Part shown: positions 17,001 through 25,553 of the stretch, piece after piece | Layout: each line of letters opens with the position of its first letter | Position numbering within the stretch: position 1 is the stretch's first letter | Source of the DNA: an uncultured Desulfobacterales bacterium | GTDB taxonomy: Bacteria; Desulfobacterota; Desulfobacteria; Desulfobacterales; SpSt-501 | Direction: 5' to 3' | Assembly: GCA_938048455.1 (NCBI GenBank) | Contig: CALIUY010000022.1 | Location: 87,517-151,516, forward strand | Length of the DNA stretch: 64,000 nucleotides | Translations under genes and position numbers: made by a program | Notes under the pieces: generated by a model | Told to the model about the DNA's origin: nothing | The model's input: only the letters and a program-made list of their open reading frames with translations | Database searches by the model: none

Positions 17001-19296
17001 AGACTTGCGCCTCGGCGAGGGCCGCGACGAAAGCACGGCGCAGGGAGCTTCCTTCTTCTGCGCCGCCCGCCGCACCCGCACCGCGCAGGACCAAACGGAT
17101 GCGATCCCCGTCCGCCACGGCCCGGTCCCAGCGTTTGAGCACCAACGCGACCGCGCCTTCCGCGGGGGGGGGCACGGGTCCATCCTTCGCGGCGAGTCGT
17201 CGGGGATCGCCCGCGAGGTCGACGGCGCCCACCAGCACCGCCTCCATCTCCCCGGATTGAAGCGCGCGCAGGCCGATTTCGAGCGCGCGCAGCCCCGAGC
17301 AGGCCTCGGCGCTCACGGCGTAGCTCGGCCCGCCCAAGCGGAACTCGCGCGCGATGCGGCTCGCCACCATGCTGCCGAGCGAACCGAGCACGCGCGACGC
17401 CGTGAGCGGCGGGGACACGTTTTCCGGAAGAAGGGCGGTCTCGTCGGGCGACCTGACGGCCGAGAGATCCTCCAGGCGCCAGCGCAACCCGTAACGGGTC
17501 GCCTCGAAGTCGAAATCGATGCCGACCAGCGCCCCCATCGCCGGACGTTCCGCCTGCGGATCGAGCCCGGCGTCATCCAGGGCCGCGGCGGCGACCTCGA
17601 GCATGAGCGCATGCTGCCGCAAAAGATCGCGCTGTTCCGCGGGCGGAATCCGGAAACGGGGGTTCACCGCCGGCTCCCCGGCGATATATAGCCCCGCCGG
17701 AAAGGCTTCCGGAGGCACAAACGGCGCGCTCTTTTCCAGGCGCTCCCGGGGAGGAGGCGAAAGAAGGCGCGGATCGCCGTTCTCGAAAACCCGGGCCAGG
17801 GCCTCCAGGGAGGCGTACGCTCCGACCCGGACGGCAAGGCCGATCACCGCAACCGGCGGCGAAGCGGCGGACGCATTCGACGGCGGCGGCTCTTGCCCGC
17901 CGGGGGTCGTTGGCCCGCGGGAGCCGCCGGGAAAGGAGCGCGGACTTCGCGGCCGTGCCGCAAGCCACTCCTCCAACAGCAGGTGACCGTTGATGCCGCC
18001 GAAGCCGAAGGCGCTCACGGCCGCGCGGCGCGGGATTGCCGGGCCGCGGCGCGTCCACGGTTCGGGTTCGCCGGGGATGCGGAAGCGGCCACGGGCGATC
18101 GGGCTGTCGGGCGGGGGCTCACGGAAATTCAGGGTCGGCGGGATAAGCCCGTGATGCATCGCCAGCAGCACCCGGATCATCCCCGCCGCGCCCGCGGCGG
18201 TGAGCAGGTGGCCGATGATGGACTTGACCGAGCCGATGGGGCAGGAGGGGGCGTTGCCCCGCAGACGAGTCAAACTCTCCAGCTCGACCGCATCGCCGAC
18301 GGGAGTCCCCGCTCCGTGGCACTCGATATAGTCCACCTCCTCCGGCCGCCAGCCGGCCTGGACGTAGGCCGCCGCAAGGGCCCGCCATTGGCCCTCCGGG
18401 TCGGGAGCGAGAAGACTTCCCCGCATGTCGTTCGAAAGACCGATGCCGCGGATCACCCCCCAGATCCGATCCCCCGCCTGCAGGGCGTCCTCGAGGCGTT
18501 TGAGGAGCAGAAGGCCCACCCCTTCGCCCACCACGAGGCCGTCGGCATGACGATCGAAAGGCGCACAGCGGCCGCTCGGAGAAAGGGCCCGCAGCTGGCT
18601 GAAGCCGATCTGGGTGAACAAGGCGTCGGGGCGGGAGACCCCGCCGGTCACCACGGCGTCGGCCCGCCCGGCCCGGAGGGCGTCACAGGCGAGCTTCACG
18701 GCGTAGAGCGAGGAAGCGCAGGCGGCATCGAGGGTGAAGCTTCCGCCTCCCAGGCCGAAAGCCCGTGCGAGCAGGGCGGCGGGAAACGAAGCGACGCGCG
18801 CGGCGGCGGGAGGAAGCGGGGCGGCGCTTTCCGGCCTGCGGAAAAAAGCGCGGTCGAGGCGATGTTCGATTCGCGGCGCAAAGACCTCCCAGCTCCAGCG
18901 AGTCGCCGAATCGGTGGGGAGCACGATCGCGGCCAGAACGACCGCCGTGCGCTCGCGGTTCAGTTGGAGAGGCCCGGGGCCGGCGAGCAGGCCGTGCGCG
19001 GCATGAAGCAGGATCCGCTGCATCGGGTCGAGATCCTTCCCATCCGGCAAACCGGGGCCGAAGGCGTGCGGATCGAACGGGGGCTCTTGCAGCAGGCAGC
19101 AGACGCGCGAATAGGCGCGATCGGGGGTCGGCCGGGCGACGACGAACCGCTCGGGGGAGACGTTCCAGCGCTCCCGGGGGACTTCGGCCGCGGCGGAACG
19201 CCCGGAGGTCATGAGGTTCCAGAATCCCGCCGGGTCGTGAGCTCCGGGAAACAGCCCGGAGACGCCGACGACGGCGATCGGGGAGGGCCCGTCCAT
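14068..19296 (-). CDS. pfaC: PfaC-like polyunsaturated fatty acid / secondary lipid synthase subunit (KS-CLF-DH-DH)
   Basis: This is a 1742-residue multidomain enzyme. Domains in order: a ketosynthase (active Cys in DAACASSLY about residue 193, then ECHGAGT and SVKSIIGH); a second ketosynthase-like chain-length-factor domain (about residues 460-850) that keeps a Cys (SAEACSG) but has lost both His motifs; a linker with the helix AHRKYLDFSLETT (about residue 907); and two pairs of FabA/FabZ-like hot-dog dehydratase folds (about residues 960-1330 and 1390-1730), with HF-x-x-D-x-VMPG and HFHGDPVWPG active-site strands. No acyltransferase domain follows. Dehydration and isomerisation of growing chains is the expected role. 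The ATG at 19296 is preferred to a TTG at 19377, which would sit at the predicted transcription start. Confidence 0.85.
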   Translation of the reverse strand: MDGPSPIAVVGVSGLFPGAHDPAGFWNLMTSGRSAAAEVPRERWNVSPERFVVARPTPDRAYSRVCCLLQEPPFDPHAFGPGLPDGKDLDPMQRILLHAAHGLLAGPGPLQLNRERTAVVLAAIVLPTDSATRWSWEVFAPRIEHRLDRAFFRRPESAAPLPPAAARVASFPAALLARAFGLGGGSFTLDAACASSLYAVKLACDALRAGRADAVVTGGVSRPDALFTQIGFSQLRALSPSGRCAPFDRHADGLVVGEGVGLLLLKRLEDALQAGDRIWGVIRGIGLSNDMRGSLLAPDPEGQWRALAAAYVQAGWRPEEVDYIECHGAGTPVGDAVELESLTRLRGNAPSCPIGSVKSIIGHLLTAAGAAGMIRVLLAMHHGLIPPTLNFREPPPDSPIARGRFRIPGEPEPWTRRGPAIPRRAAVSAFGFGGINGHLLLEEWLAARPRSPRSFPGGSRGPTTPGGQEPPPSNASAASPPVAVIGLAVRVGAYASLEALARVFENGDPRLLSPPPRERLEKSAPFVPPEAFPAGLYIAGEPAVNPRFRIPPAEQRDLLRQHALMLEVAAAALDDAGLDPQAERPAMGALVGIDFDFEATRYGLRWRLEDLSAVRSPDETALLPENVSPPLTASRVLGSLGSMVASRIAREFRLGGPSYAVSAEACSGLRALEIGLRALQSGEMEAVLVGAVDLAGDPRRLAAKDGPVPPPAEGAVALVLKRWDRAVADGDRIRLVLRGAGAAGGAEEGSSLRRAFVAALAEAQVSSTAVRRAVCGDPDRGGHLRRLLPEGTRIESAADRLGDGGAAGGLLALLQAACFAAVDPPGEGLTLISAASSEGHCLQVLAEFPSPLETRSGRAAKPATPGKRPSDETASTPSPATPSRLSASAARSAAETIAALSGSTAAAHRKYLDFSLETTRSLAETLARGSWRREIPGASSSSRVLFDRAACLEFARGSAARVLGPEFAAVDRYRVRVRLPDEPLMLVDRILEIEGRKGGLGPGRIVTEHDVRENAWYLDGGRAPVSIAVEAGQADLFLCAWLGIDLAVRGRRAYRLLDAAVRFHRALPVPGETIRYAIEIEKFIRQGETHLFFFRFEGTIDGRPLITMRGGCAGFFTAEESLHSGGIVLSAEEMAPAPGKTPASFSWPLPEQAAAFDDAALEALREGDAARAFGPLFAGVRIPETLRLPGGRLRLIDRIVSFEPHGGRYGLGLIRAEADIDPEAWYLVCHFVDDRVMPGTLMYECCNQALRVLLLRRGWFLERPGLRFEPVPGVEAVLTCRGPVTPAVRRVHAEVHLREAGSRPEPYVRADAFLYADGRRIVRFRDLSLQLCGASAADLEAFWKPRKIPSALHRREIRVSRRGLEDFATGRSSKALGDPYLPYDGNRHLARLPGPPFLFLDRILEAGPRPFVLRPGGWAEAEFDIRPEAWYVAAERTGAPPFCVLLETALQTCGFLAAFLGSALKSEKDLFFRNLDGSGMLDRPLPTQAETLRTRCRLTRVSEMADLILEQFAFEVHDRRGLLYSGTAGFGFFTREALDGQRGIAGAPAAPSEETQEEELRGLWPDVPPFEPMDAEGAPEGGLQLPARALRMIDRLAVWKPRGGRASAGCLLGVKEVRAEEWFFQAHFHGDPVWPGSLGLEALIQLLKAAAILKMPERRPTHRFCLPPGRRHRWSYRGQVRPQNRRVILEADLQGLDERPGETVLWGDGHLWVDGLCIYRMEGFGVGLVPQHSADRRLRPSR

Positions 19297-19386
19297 CTTC
19301 AGGCGGCGAAAACGGAGCCGGGGGGATGGGGAGGCGGAAACGGATTCGCGGTCATGGAAATTTCCGGAGGTTGCCAACGCCGAGGC

Positions 19387-19416
19387 AACTTAGGGGAAAT
19401 CGCCTCCTGCTGTCAA
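19387..19416 (-). promoter_or_regulatory. Candidate promoter for the pfaC-oleA-oleB transcript
   Basis: On the minus strand a perfect TTGACA (19416-19411) is followed after 18 nt by TAAGTT (19392-19387). It lies in the 150-nt gap after the FAD oxidoreductase gene. The spacer ends in TTTCCCC just before the -10 box, much like the spacer at pfaD (TTTCCC before TAAATG). Confidence 0.42.
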
Positions 19417-19446
19417 CCGGCGTGCGGGATGGCGTCGCGGATGGAG

Positions 19447-20874
19447 TCAGCCGGCGAGCGCGGCGAGAATCGCTTTGGCGGGAATCAACCCCGTCGCCGC
19501 CGCGGACACCATGTTCCCGGCGACTCCCGGGCCGTCGCCGGCTACGAAGAGACCCGGGATCCGCGTCTCGAGCCTCGCGTCGGTTTCGATCTGGGTGGCG
19601 AAGAATTTGATCTCCGGGGCGTAGAGCAGGGTTTCATCGTTTGCCACGCCGGGTATGACGGCGTTCAGCGTTTCCAAGCCTTCGACGAGATTGGTGAGGA
19701 TGCGCTCCGGAAGCGCCATGGCGATGTCGCCGCAGACGACGGCGGAAAGGGTCGGGACCAGGGAACCCTTGCGGACCCGGCTCCAGGTGCTGCGGCGGCC
19801 GCGTTGGAGGTCCCCGAAGCGCTGAAGAATCGGCCGGCCGCCGCCGATCAGGTGGGCGAGACGGCCGATCGCTTCGCCGTAAGCGTGGTTGTCCGTCACC
19901 GGCTCGGTCAGGACCACCTTGGAAAGAAAGGCGAAGTTGGCGTTTTCGGACTTCCGGTCCTGGAAGGCATAGCCGTTCACGCACACGAAACGGCTGTAAT
20001 TTTCGACCGTCACGAAACCGCCGGGGTTGGTGCAGAACGTGCGCGTGAGATCATCATAGGTGGCCGTGCGGATGAAAAAGGCGGGGTCGTAAATCACGCC
20101 GCACACATCGGCCAGAATGTCCCCGTGCACCTCGACGCGCACTCCCACCTCGATGCCGCGTTGCGTGAGGTTCAGGCCGAAGCGGCGTGCGAGACCGCCG
20201 ACCCAGTCGGCGCCGACGCGCCCCGGAGCGAGGATGACCCGTGGGGCGTTGTAGGCGGCGCGGTCGGTCTGCACGCCCTGCAGCCGTCCGCCCGAGACCC
20301 GGATGTCGCGGACCTCTTCGGAACAATGCAGCGCCACCCCGCGCTCCTCCAGATGACGGGCGAGTGCCGCGATGCACCGAGGGAGCCGTTCGCTGCCGAT
20401 GTGTTTCTGGCGCAGGATCAAGAGATCGATGCCGAAGCGCCGGGCCTGTTTGCGCAGCTCGAGCGCCCGCGGCGGATCGGTCGGGTAGACCGGCCCGTCC
20501 ATGCCGAAGCGGTTGAAGATCTTTTCGGTTTCGGCGATCAAGGCCTCGGCCTCGGAAAGAGGCAGAAACTGGGTGAGGTCGGTCTTGCCGAGCCGGGGGC
20601 TGAAGTTGAGCTTGCCGTCGGAGAAGAGCCCCGCCCCTCCGACGCCGCTCAAAATGTCGCACGGGGTGCAGCCGGCGCATCGACCGGAGCGGGGGAGGCG
20701 GCAGCGTCGTTTCAGGGGCTCGCGCCCTTTTTCGATCACCAGGACCCGCAGGTCGGAGTGCTCCGCGAGGTGATAGGCCGCAAAGAGACCTGCAGGCCCG
20801 GCGCCGACGATGATGACGTCGAAATCAGCAGCCGCGGTTCGAGAAGGGGACCGTATTGATTTTCCGTTTTTCAT
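19447..20874 (-). CDS. FAD-dependent dehydrogenase (COG2509-like)
   Basis: The 475-residue flavoprotein begins with the dinucleotide-binding motif VIIVGAGPAGLFAAYHLAE and ends with a second FAD-contact region, PGLFVAGDGPGVAGNM. A Cys-rich stretch (SGRCAGCTPCDI, about residues 64-75) and SGVGGAGLFSDGKLNFSPRLG match the uncharacterised COG2509 family rather than the squalene/phytoene desaturases. Substrate and partner are unknown. Its 5' end overlaps the CDP-alcohol phosphatidyltransferase gene by 50 nt, which suggests coupling. Given its neighbours, a lipid or isoprenoid oxidoreductase role is possible but unproved. Confidence 0.75.
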   Translation of the reverse strand: MKNGKSIRSPSRTAAADFDVIIVGAGPAGLFAAYHLAEHSDLRVLVIEKGREPLKRRCRLPRSGRCAGCTPCDILSGVGGAGLFSDGKLNFSPRLGKTDLTQFLPLSEAEALIAETEKIFNRFGMDGPVYPTDPPRALELRKQARRFGIDLLILRQKHIGSERLPRCIAALARHLEERGVALHCSEEVRDIRVSGGRLQGVQTDRAAYNAPRVILAPGRVGADWVGGLARRFGLNLTQRGIEVGVRVEVHGDILADVCGVIYDPAFFIRTATYDDLTRTFCTNPGGFVTVENYSRFVCVNGYAFQDRKSENANFAFLSKVVLTEPVTDNHAYGEAIGRLAHLIGGGRPILQRFGDLQRGRRSTWSRVRKGSLVPTLSAVVCGDIAMALPERILTNLVEGLETLNAVIPGVANDETLLYAPEIKFFATQIETDARLETRIPGLFVAGDGPGVAGNMVSAAATGLIPAKAILAALAG

Positions 20875-21493
20875 GTTCCGATTCGGCGAGCGCCGAATCC
20901 TGCCGGAAGGCGAAGCGCAGACGCTGGAGGGCGGTGATGTTGGCGAAGACGGCGACCAGCCAGACGGCCAGACTCAACGCCACGGGATGCAGGAGCGCTC
21001 CGAGACCGAGAAAGACGATGCGCTCCGGGCGTTGCATGACGCCCACCTTGGCCTCGAGCCCCAGGCTTTCGGCCCGGGCCCGGGTGTAGCTTACCATGAA
21101 CGAGCCGCAAAGGGCGAGAAAGGTGGCGGCGGCGCTCAAGGTGTCCCGCGACAGGAAGAAGAAACCGCCGATGCCGAAGAGCATCAAAAATTCGCTGTAG
21201 CGGTCGACGGAGGAATCGAGCAGGGCGCCGAAGCGGGTCGCCCGTCCCGCGTTGCGGGCGAGAGAGCCGTCGATCGCGTCGCACAGCCCGCCCAGCAGAA
21301 CGAGAACGCCGCCGGTGCGCGGCATTTGCAACAGAAATGCCGCCGCCGCGATCCCGGTGATCAGGACGCCGGCGAGGGTGAGCAGGTTGGGACTGACCCC
21401 GAGGCGCGTGAGCAGCCGCACCAGGGGGGCCAGGAAGCGCAAAAACGCGCTTTGGAGGCGCTCGGGGAGGAGTCGGCGGGGGCCCGATTTCAT
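20825..21493 (-). CDS. CDP-alcohol phosphatidyltransferase family membrane protein
   Basis: The 222-residue protein carries the complete CDP-alcohol phosphatidyltransferase signature, D-G-x2-A-R-x8-G-x3-D-x3-D, read as DGSLAR...GALLDSSVD (about residues 70-95). Several hydrophobic membrane segments surround it. Such enzymes join a CDP-diacylglycerol to an alcohol such as glycerol-3-phosphate, inositol-phosphate or an archaetidyl-type acceptor. The exact acceptor is not readable. AGGAAGG precedes the ATG at 21493, which is preferred over a TTG 36 nt further up. It lies between the ABC transporter and the FAD protein. Confidence 0.82.
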   Translation of the reverse strand: MKSGPRRLLPERLQSAFLRFLAPLVRLLTRLGVSPNLLTLAGVLITGIAAAAFLLQMPRTGGVLVLLGGLCDAIDGSLARNAGRATRFGALLDSSVDRYSEFLMLFGIGGFFFLSRDTLSAAATFLALCGSFMVSYTRARAESLGLEAKVGVMQRPERIVFLGLGALLHPVALSLAVWLVAVFANITALQRLRFAFRQDSALAESEHEKRKINTVPFSNRGC

Positions 21494-21566
21494 GCCCCGG
21501 TCTTTAACCTTCCTGGGTGGCGATGTCAACGAGCCGGCGCCCCCTTCGCGGTGCGCCGCCTCCCGC

Positions 21567-22508
21567 TTATCCGGGACGGCGGCGCGAAAGCCTCTCCAGG
21601 CGGGAAAAGACGAGCGAGCAGCCGAAGGTCAGCAGGAAATAGAGACCCGTGATCGCGATCCAGGTCTCGATCGTGAGGTGCGTGGCCGACATGAGCTCGA
21701 GGCCGCGGAAGGTCAGCTCGGGAATCGAGATCACCGAGACGATGGCCGAGTCCTTGATCGTGGAGATGAACTGCCCGCCGAGCGGCGGCAGAATGCGCCG
21801 GAGCGCTTGAGGCCACAGGATGTAGCGCAGCCGCTGCCAGCGGTTGAAGCCCTGGGCGGCCGCGGCCTCCTGCTGGCCGGGGTCGATCGACTGGATGCCG
21901 GCGCGGATGATTTCGGTGATATAGGCCCCCTCGAAGAGGGCGAGGGTGAGCACCGCGGAGGCAAAGGGGATCCGCAACCCCGCGGGGGCGAAGAGGAGCT
22001 CGAGAAGGACCCCGTCGGATCCGCCGGCAAGCGCCGGGCCCTTCCTCGGCCCCCAGCCGGAGAAGAGCTGCTCGCCGATGAAGTAGTAGAACACGAACAC
22101 CAGCACGATCGGGGGGCTGTTGCGCAGCAGCTCCACATAGGCCGCGGCCACGGCCCGACGGAAGGGCCGACGGCTCATGCGCAGCAGGGCCGCCGCGAAT
22201 CCGATCAGGGTGGCGAAAAGCATGGCCCAGAGGCTCAGGCGAATCGTGGTGAGAAAGCCGAGCAGAAGGACGTTGGCCGCCAGGCGTCCGCTTTCCGGGT
22301 CGCGGCGCAAAACGTACTGCGGCAGCGCCTCCCATTCCCAGCGGTAGGGCAGCCCGGTGGAAAGGCGATGAATCCCCCAGACGACCGCGACGGCGAGGAG
22401 AACGGCGGCCAGGAGGTCCCAGCGGGAGGGGCGTCGGAGCAGCGCCCGGTGCGCTGGAGTCGGAGGGCCGTGCCCCCCGCTTTGCCTCTCGGGGAAGGAA
22501 GCGCTCAC
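21567..22508 (-). CDS. Amino-acid ABC transporter permease (HisM/GlnP family)
   Basis: The 313-residue inner-membrane permease has about five to six hydrophobic segments and the EAA loop signature of the polar amino-acid importer family (EAAAAQGFNRWQRLRYILWPQALR). An insertion of about 20 residues follows YYFIGEQLF. The GTG start overlaps the binding-protein stop (GTGA). An alternative GTG lies 18 nt upstream. With the second permease it would form a heterodimeric channel. Confidence 0.87.
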   Translation of the reverse strand: MSASFPERQSGGHGPPTPAHRALLRRPSRWDLLAAVLLAVAVVWGIHRLSTGLPYRWEWEALPQYVLRRDPESGRLAANVLLLGFLTTIRLSLWAMLFATLIGFAAALLRMSRRPFRRAVAAAYVELLRNSPPIVLVFVFYYFIGEQLFSGWGPRKGPALAGGSDGVLLELLFAPAGLRIPFASAVLTLALFEGAYITEIIRAGIQSIDPGQQEAAAAQGFNRWQRLRYILWPQALRRILPPLGGQFISTIKDSAIVSVISIPELTFRGLELMSATHLTIETWIAITGLYFLLTFGCSLVFSRLERLSRRRPG

Positions 22509-23332
22509 TTGAGCAGGCTTTCCCACTCCTGGGTCTCGAACCAGTAGGCCTTGCGTTCGGCGAGCCAGCCCTCCGCCTCGACCACCCGGATCCAGTTGTC
22601 GAGGACATTCAGGCTGTCGAAGTCGCCCTTGCGCACGGCGAAGCCGATCGGCTCGCGGGTGATCGTTCCGGGAACCGGCAGAAAAAGGCGGTCGGGATGC
22701 TTGAGGACCTGGTAGCGCGGCAGCGGAGCCCCGGCCAGGAGCGCATGGGCGCGACCGTTCAGAAGTTCCTGGACCACCTGGGATTCATCGTCGAAGAAGC
22801 GTTTCCGGGCGCGCGGCAACAGCTTGTCGGCGGCGGTGGCGGCCGTGGAGCCGAGACGCGCCGTCACCGTGACCTCGGGCCGGTTGAAATCTTCGAGCCG
22901 CTGAAAACCGGCGGCGAGTTCCTTGTGGGCGGCGATCGCCACCCCGGAGTGGTCGTAGGGGATGCTGAAGTTCACCTTGAGGTTGCGTTGCGGAAGAATG
23001 CCCATGCCGCCGATGATCACATCGAATTTTCCGGTGAGCAGCGCCGGGATGATCCCCGCCCACTTGGTGGGGACGAACTCGACCTTGAGCCCGAGATCTT
23101 GGGCGAGGCGCGTGGCGACGTCGATTTCGAAACCGACCAGTTTGCCCGTCTTGTCGGTCATCGCCCAGGGAACGAAGGTCGACATGCCCACGCGCAACAT
23201 CCCGCGGCGCACGGCCTCTTCGATCATGCTTTCCGCCGCGAGCTTCTGCTGCAGATCGCCCGCCGGGGCCGGTGGGGAAAGGGCGCAGAGGGCGGCGGCC
23301 AGGGCCAGGGTCAACAGGGATCGCAGGTTCAT
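22505..23332 (-). CDS. Periplasmic amino-acid-binding protein of an ABC transporter
   Basis: The 275-residue protein starts with a signal peptide (LTLALAAALCALSPPAPAG) and folds as a type II solute-binding protein. The family motifs GFEIDVATRLAQDLGLKVEFV and DVIIGGMGILPQRN are clear. It should deliver a polar amino acid to the two flanking permeases. AAGGAGGA lies immediately before the ATG. No ATPase gene is adjacent, so the ATP-binding subunit must be encoded elsewhere. Confidence 0.88.
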   Translation of the reverse strand: MNLRSLLTLALAAALCALSPPAPAGDLQQKLAAESMIEEAVRRGMLRVGMSTFVPWAMTDKTGKLVGFEIDVATRLAQDLGLKVEFVPTKWAGIIPALLTGKFDVIIGGMGILPQRNLKVNFSIPYDHSGVAIAAHKELAAGFQRLEDFNRPEVTVTARLGSTAATAADKLLPRARKRFFDDESQVVQELLNGRAHALLAGAPLPRYQVLKHPDRLFLPVPGTITREPIGFAVRKGDFDSLNVLDNWIRVVEAEGWLAERKAYWFETQEWESLLK

Positions 23333-23349
23333 GGGTCCTCCTTGACGTT

Positions 23350-24165
23350 TCAGGTCGGTGCCGAGATCAGGGCCTTCTTTTGCAGGCGGGAGGCCGCCCG
23401 GGAAAGGGCGATCGTGATCCCGAGGTAAAGAACGGCCGTCGTGAACCAGATCTCGAAGACGAGATAGCTTTCGGCGATGACCGCCTGGGCCTGCATGGTG
23501 AGATCGTAGACGGCGATCGTGCTCACGAGGGCCGAGTCCTTGACCAAAGATACGGCCTGGCCGGTGAGGGGCGGCAGCATCTGCCGCAGGGCCTGCGGCA
23601 GGATGACCAACCGGTAGGTAAGCCGGGTGTTCAACCCCAGGCTGTAGGCGGCCTCCCACTGGCCGCGGGGCACGGAGACGATCCCGGCGCGGATGATCTC
23701 CGAGGCGTAGGCCCCCTCGAAGAGACTCAAGGCGAGCACGGCGGAGGCGAAAGCGTTCAGCCCGAAGGCGGGGGCGAGAACGAAGTAGATGAAAAAGATC
23801 TGCACGAGAAGCGGGGTGTTGCGGATGAGCTCGAGATAAACCCGCGCGAGCGCCCGGCCGATCCAGGAGGGCGAAAGGCGAAGCAGGGCGGTGACCAGGC
23901 CGATTCCGACCGCGAGGACCAGGCTCGCCGCCGTCACCTGGAGGGTGACGACGAGCCCTTGCAGGAGCGGACCGGGCTGCAAGCCGTCCTCGGCGGCGGT
24001 GAGGAGGTAACGGGGGACGCGGTACCACTGCCAGGGGTAACCCAGGCGCTCGGTGGCCCATCCGAGCAGCCCGACCAGGGCCGTGACCAGTACGAGGGCC
24101 TTCAAGCCGTCCCGCAGGAGCCTTGCGCCTGGGGGACGCGGCCGCGTGGAGCGCGCCTCGTTCAT
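23350..24165 (-). CDS. Amino-acid ABC transporter permease
   Basis: The 271-residue permease has hydrophobic segments from about residue 18 onward and the EAA loop EAAYSLGLNTRLTYRLVILP. It belongs to the same HisM/GlnP family as the permease encoded downstream. It begins 3 nt after the UPF0210 gene and is followed 17 nt later by the binding protein, so all belong to one transcript. GAGGG precedes the ATG. Confidence 0.88.
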   Translation of the reverse strand: MNEARSTRPRPPGARLLRDGLKALVLVTALVGLLGWATERLGYPWQWYRVPRYLLTAAEDGLQPGPLLQGLVVTLQVTAASLVLAVGIGLVTALLRLSPSWIGRALARVYLELIRNTPLLVQIFFIYFVLAPAFGLNAFASAVLALSLFEGAYASEIIRAGIVSVPRGQWEAAYSLGLNTRLTYRLVILPQALRQMLPPLTGQAVSLVKDSALVSTIAVYDLTMQAQAVIAESYLVFEIWFTTAVLYLGITIALSRAASRLQKKALISAPT

Positions 24166-24168
24166 CCC

Positions 24169-25542
24169 TCAATTTCTCAAGCTGTGGATCGGAGCCGGAA
24201 TCAAGCCGCCGCGGCGCACGAAAAGGTTCTCGGCTGACCCGCGGTTTACCGGGATGATCGTCGTCTGGCCGAGCAGCCCTCCGAAGACGGCCTGCTCGCC
24301 GGCCTGCTTGCCGGGAACGGGAATCAGCCGCGCGGCGGCCGCCTTCTGGTTGATGACGCCGATGGCCATTTCGTCGGCGATGATGGCGGCGAGAGTCTCC
24401 GCCGGGGTGTCCCCGGGGAGGGCGACCATGTCCAATCCGACCGAGCAGACGCTCGTCAACGCCTCGAGTTTTTCGAGTCCGAGGATCCCGGAACGCGCCG
24501 CCTCGGCGATGTTCACGTCTTCGCTTACGGGAACGAAGGCTCCGGAGAGGCCGCCCACGCGGGAGCTGGCGAAGGCGCCTCCTTTTTTGACGGCGTCGTT
24601 CAGCAGGGCGAGCGCCGCCGTGCTTCCCGGGACCCCGATGGCGAGGAGCCCCAGACTCTGAAGAATCTCCCCTACGCTGTCCCCCACCTGGGGGGTGGGG
24701 GCGAGCGAGAGGTCCACCACCCCGAAGGGGATGCCCAGCGCCTCGGCGACTTCGCGTCCGATCAGCTCCCCGACCCGCGTCACTTTGTAGGCGGTTTTTT
24801 TGATGATTTCCGAGAGGCCGCCCAGGTCCAGGCCGGGCTGTTCGGCAAGCGCGCGGTCGATCGCTTTGCGGACGACGCCCGGTCCGCTCACGCCGACGTT
24901 GATCACCGCGTCGGCCTCGCCGACCCCGAGGTAAGCCCCGGCCATGAAAGGGATGTCCTCGGGAATGTTGGCGAAGACGCAGAGTTTGGTGCACGCGATC
25001 CCGTCGCGTTCCCGGGTCCGCTCGGCGGCGGCCTTGATCACCTCCCCCATCCGCAGGACGGCGTCCATGTTGATGCCCGAGCGGGTGGAGGCGACGTTGA
25101 CCGAGGCGCAGACGCGCTCGGTCGAAGCCAGAGCCTCGGGGATCGCCTCGATCAGGGCGCGGTCGCCGCGGGCGATCCCTTTTTCGACGAGCGCGGAAAA
25201 ACCGCCGATGAAATCCACGCGGACCTCGCGGGCGGCGGCATCCAGGGTGCGGGCGATCTCGACCATTTCCGGCGCGCCGAAGGCCGCGGCCACGACGGCG
25301 ATCGGACTGACGGCGATTCGCTTGTTGACCACGGGAATGCCGTATTTCTGGCCGATGCGATCGCAGACGGAGACGAGCCTTTCGGCCGGGCGCCGGATGC
25401 GCTCGGCGATGCGGCGGCGAACGGTGCCGAGCTCGTCGCCCGCGCAATCGAAGAGGCTCAGGCCCAGGGTCACGGTGCGCACATCGAGGTGCTCGTTTTT
25501 GACCATTTCGAGGGTGGAGACGATTTCGCGCTCGGTCAGCAT
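24169..25542 (-). CDS. UPF0210 / PFL-family protein (DUF711)
   Basis: The 457-residue protein belongs to the UPF0210 family, structurally related to the pyruvate-formate-lyase barrel but with unproved activity. It shows the family segments NEHLDVRTVTLGLSLFDC, NVASTRSGINMDAVLRMG, GVSGPGVVRKAI and VDLSLAPTPQVGDSVGEIL. It is encoded with the two-ACT-domain protein, a gene pair conserved across many bacteria. Together they are thought to sense or act on small carboxylates or amino acids. Here they sit in the same transcript as an amino-acid transporter. Confidence 0.9.
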   Translation of the reverse strand: MLTEREIVSTLEMVKNEHLDVRTVTLGLSLFDCAGDELGTVRRRIAERIRRPAERLVSVCDRIGQKYGIPVVNKRIAVSPIAVVAAAFGAPEMVEIARTLDAAAREVRVDFIGGFSALVEKGIARGDRALIEAIPEALASTERVCASVNVASTRSGINMDAVLRMGEVIKAAAERTRERDGIACTKLCVFANIPEDIPFMAGAYLGVGEADAVINVGVSGPGVVRKAIDRALAEQPGLDLGGLSEIIKKTAYKVTRVGELIGREVAEALGIPFGVVDLSLAPTPQVGDSVGEILQSLGLLAIGVPGSTAALALLNDAVKKGGAFASSRVGGLSGAFVPVSEDVNIAEAARSGILGLEKLEALTSVCSVGLDMVALPGDTPAETLAAIIADEMAIGVINQKAAAARLIPVPGKQAGEQAVFGGLLGQTTIIPVNRGSAENLFVRRGGLIPAPIHSLRN

Positions 25543-25553
25543 GGCGACAGGCT

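Noticed and set aside
17893..20859. 988-codon open frame on the plus strand opposite pfaC and its neighbours
   Set aside because: Its translation is Arg/Gly/Ala-rich with no domain, and it spans several real minus-strand genes. It is an antisense frame kept open by high GC.
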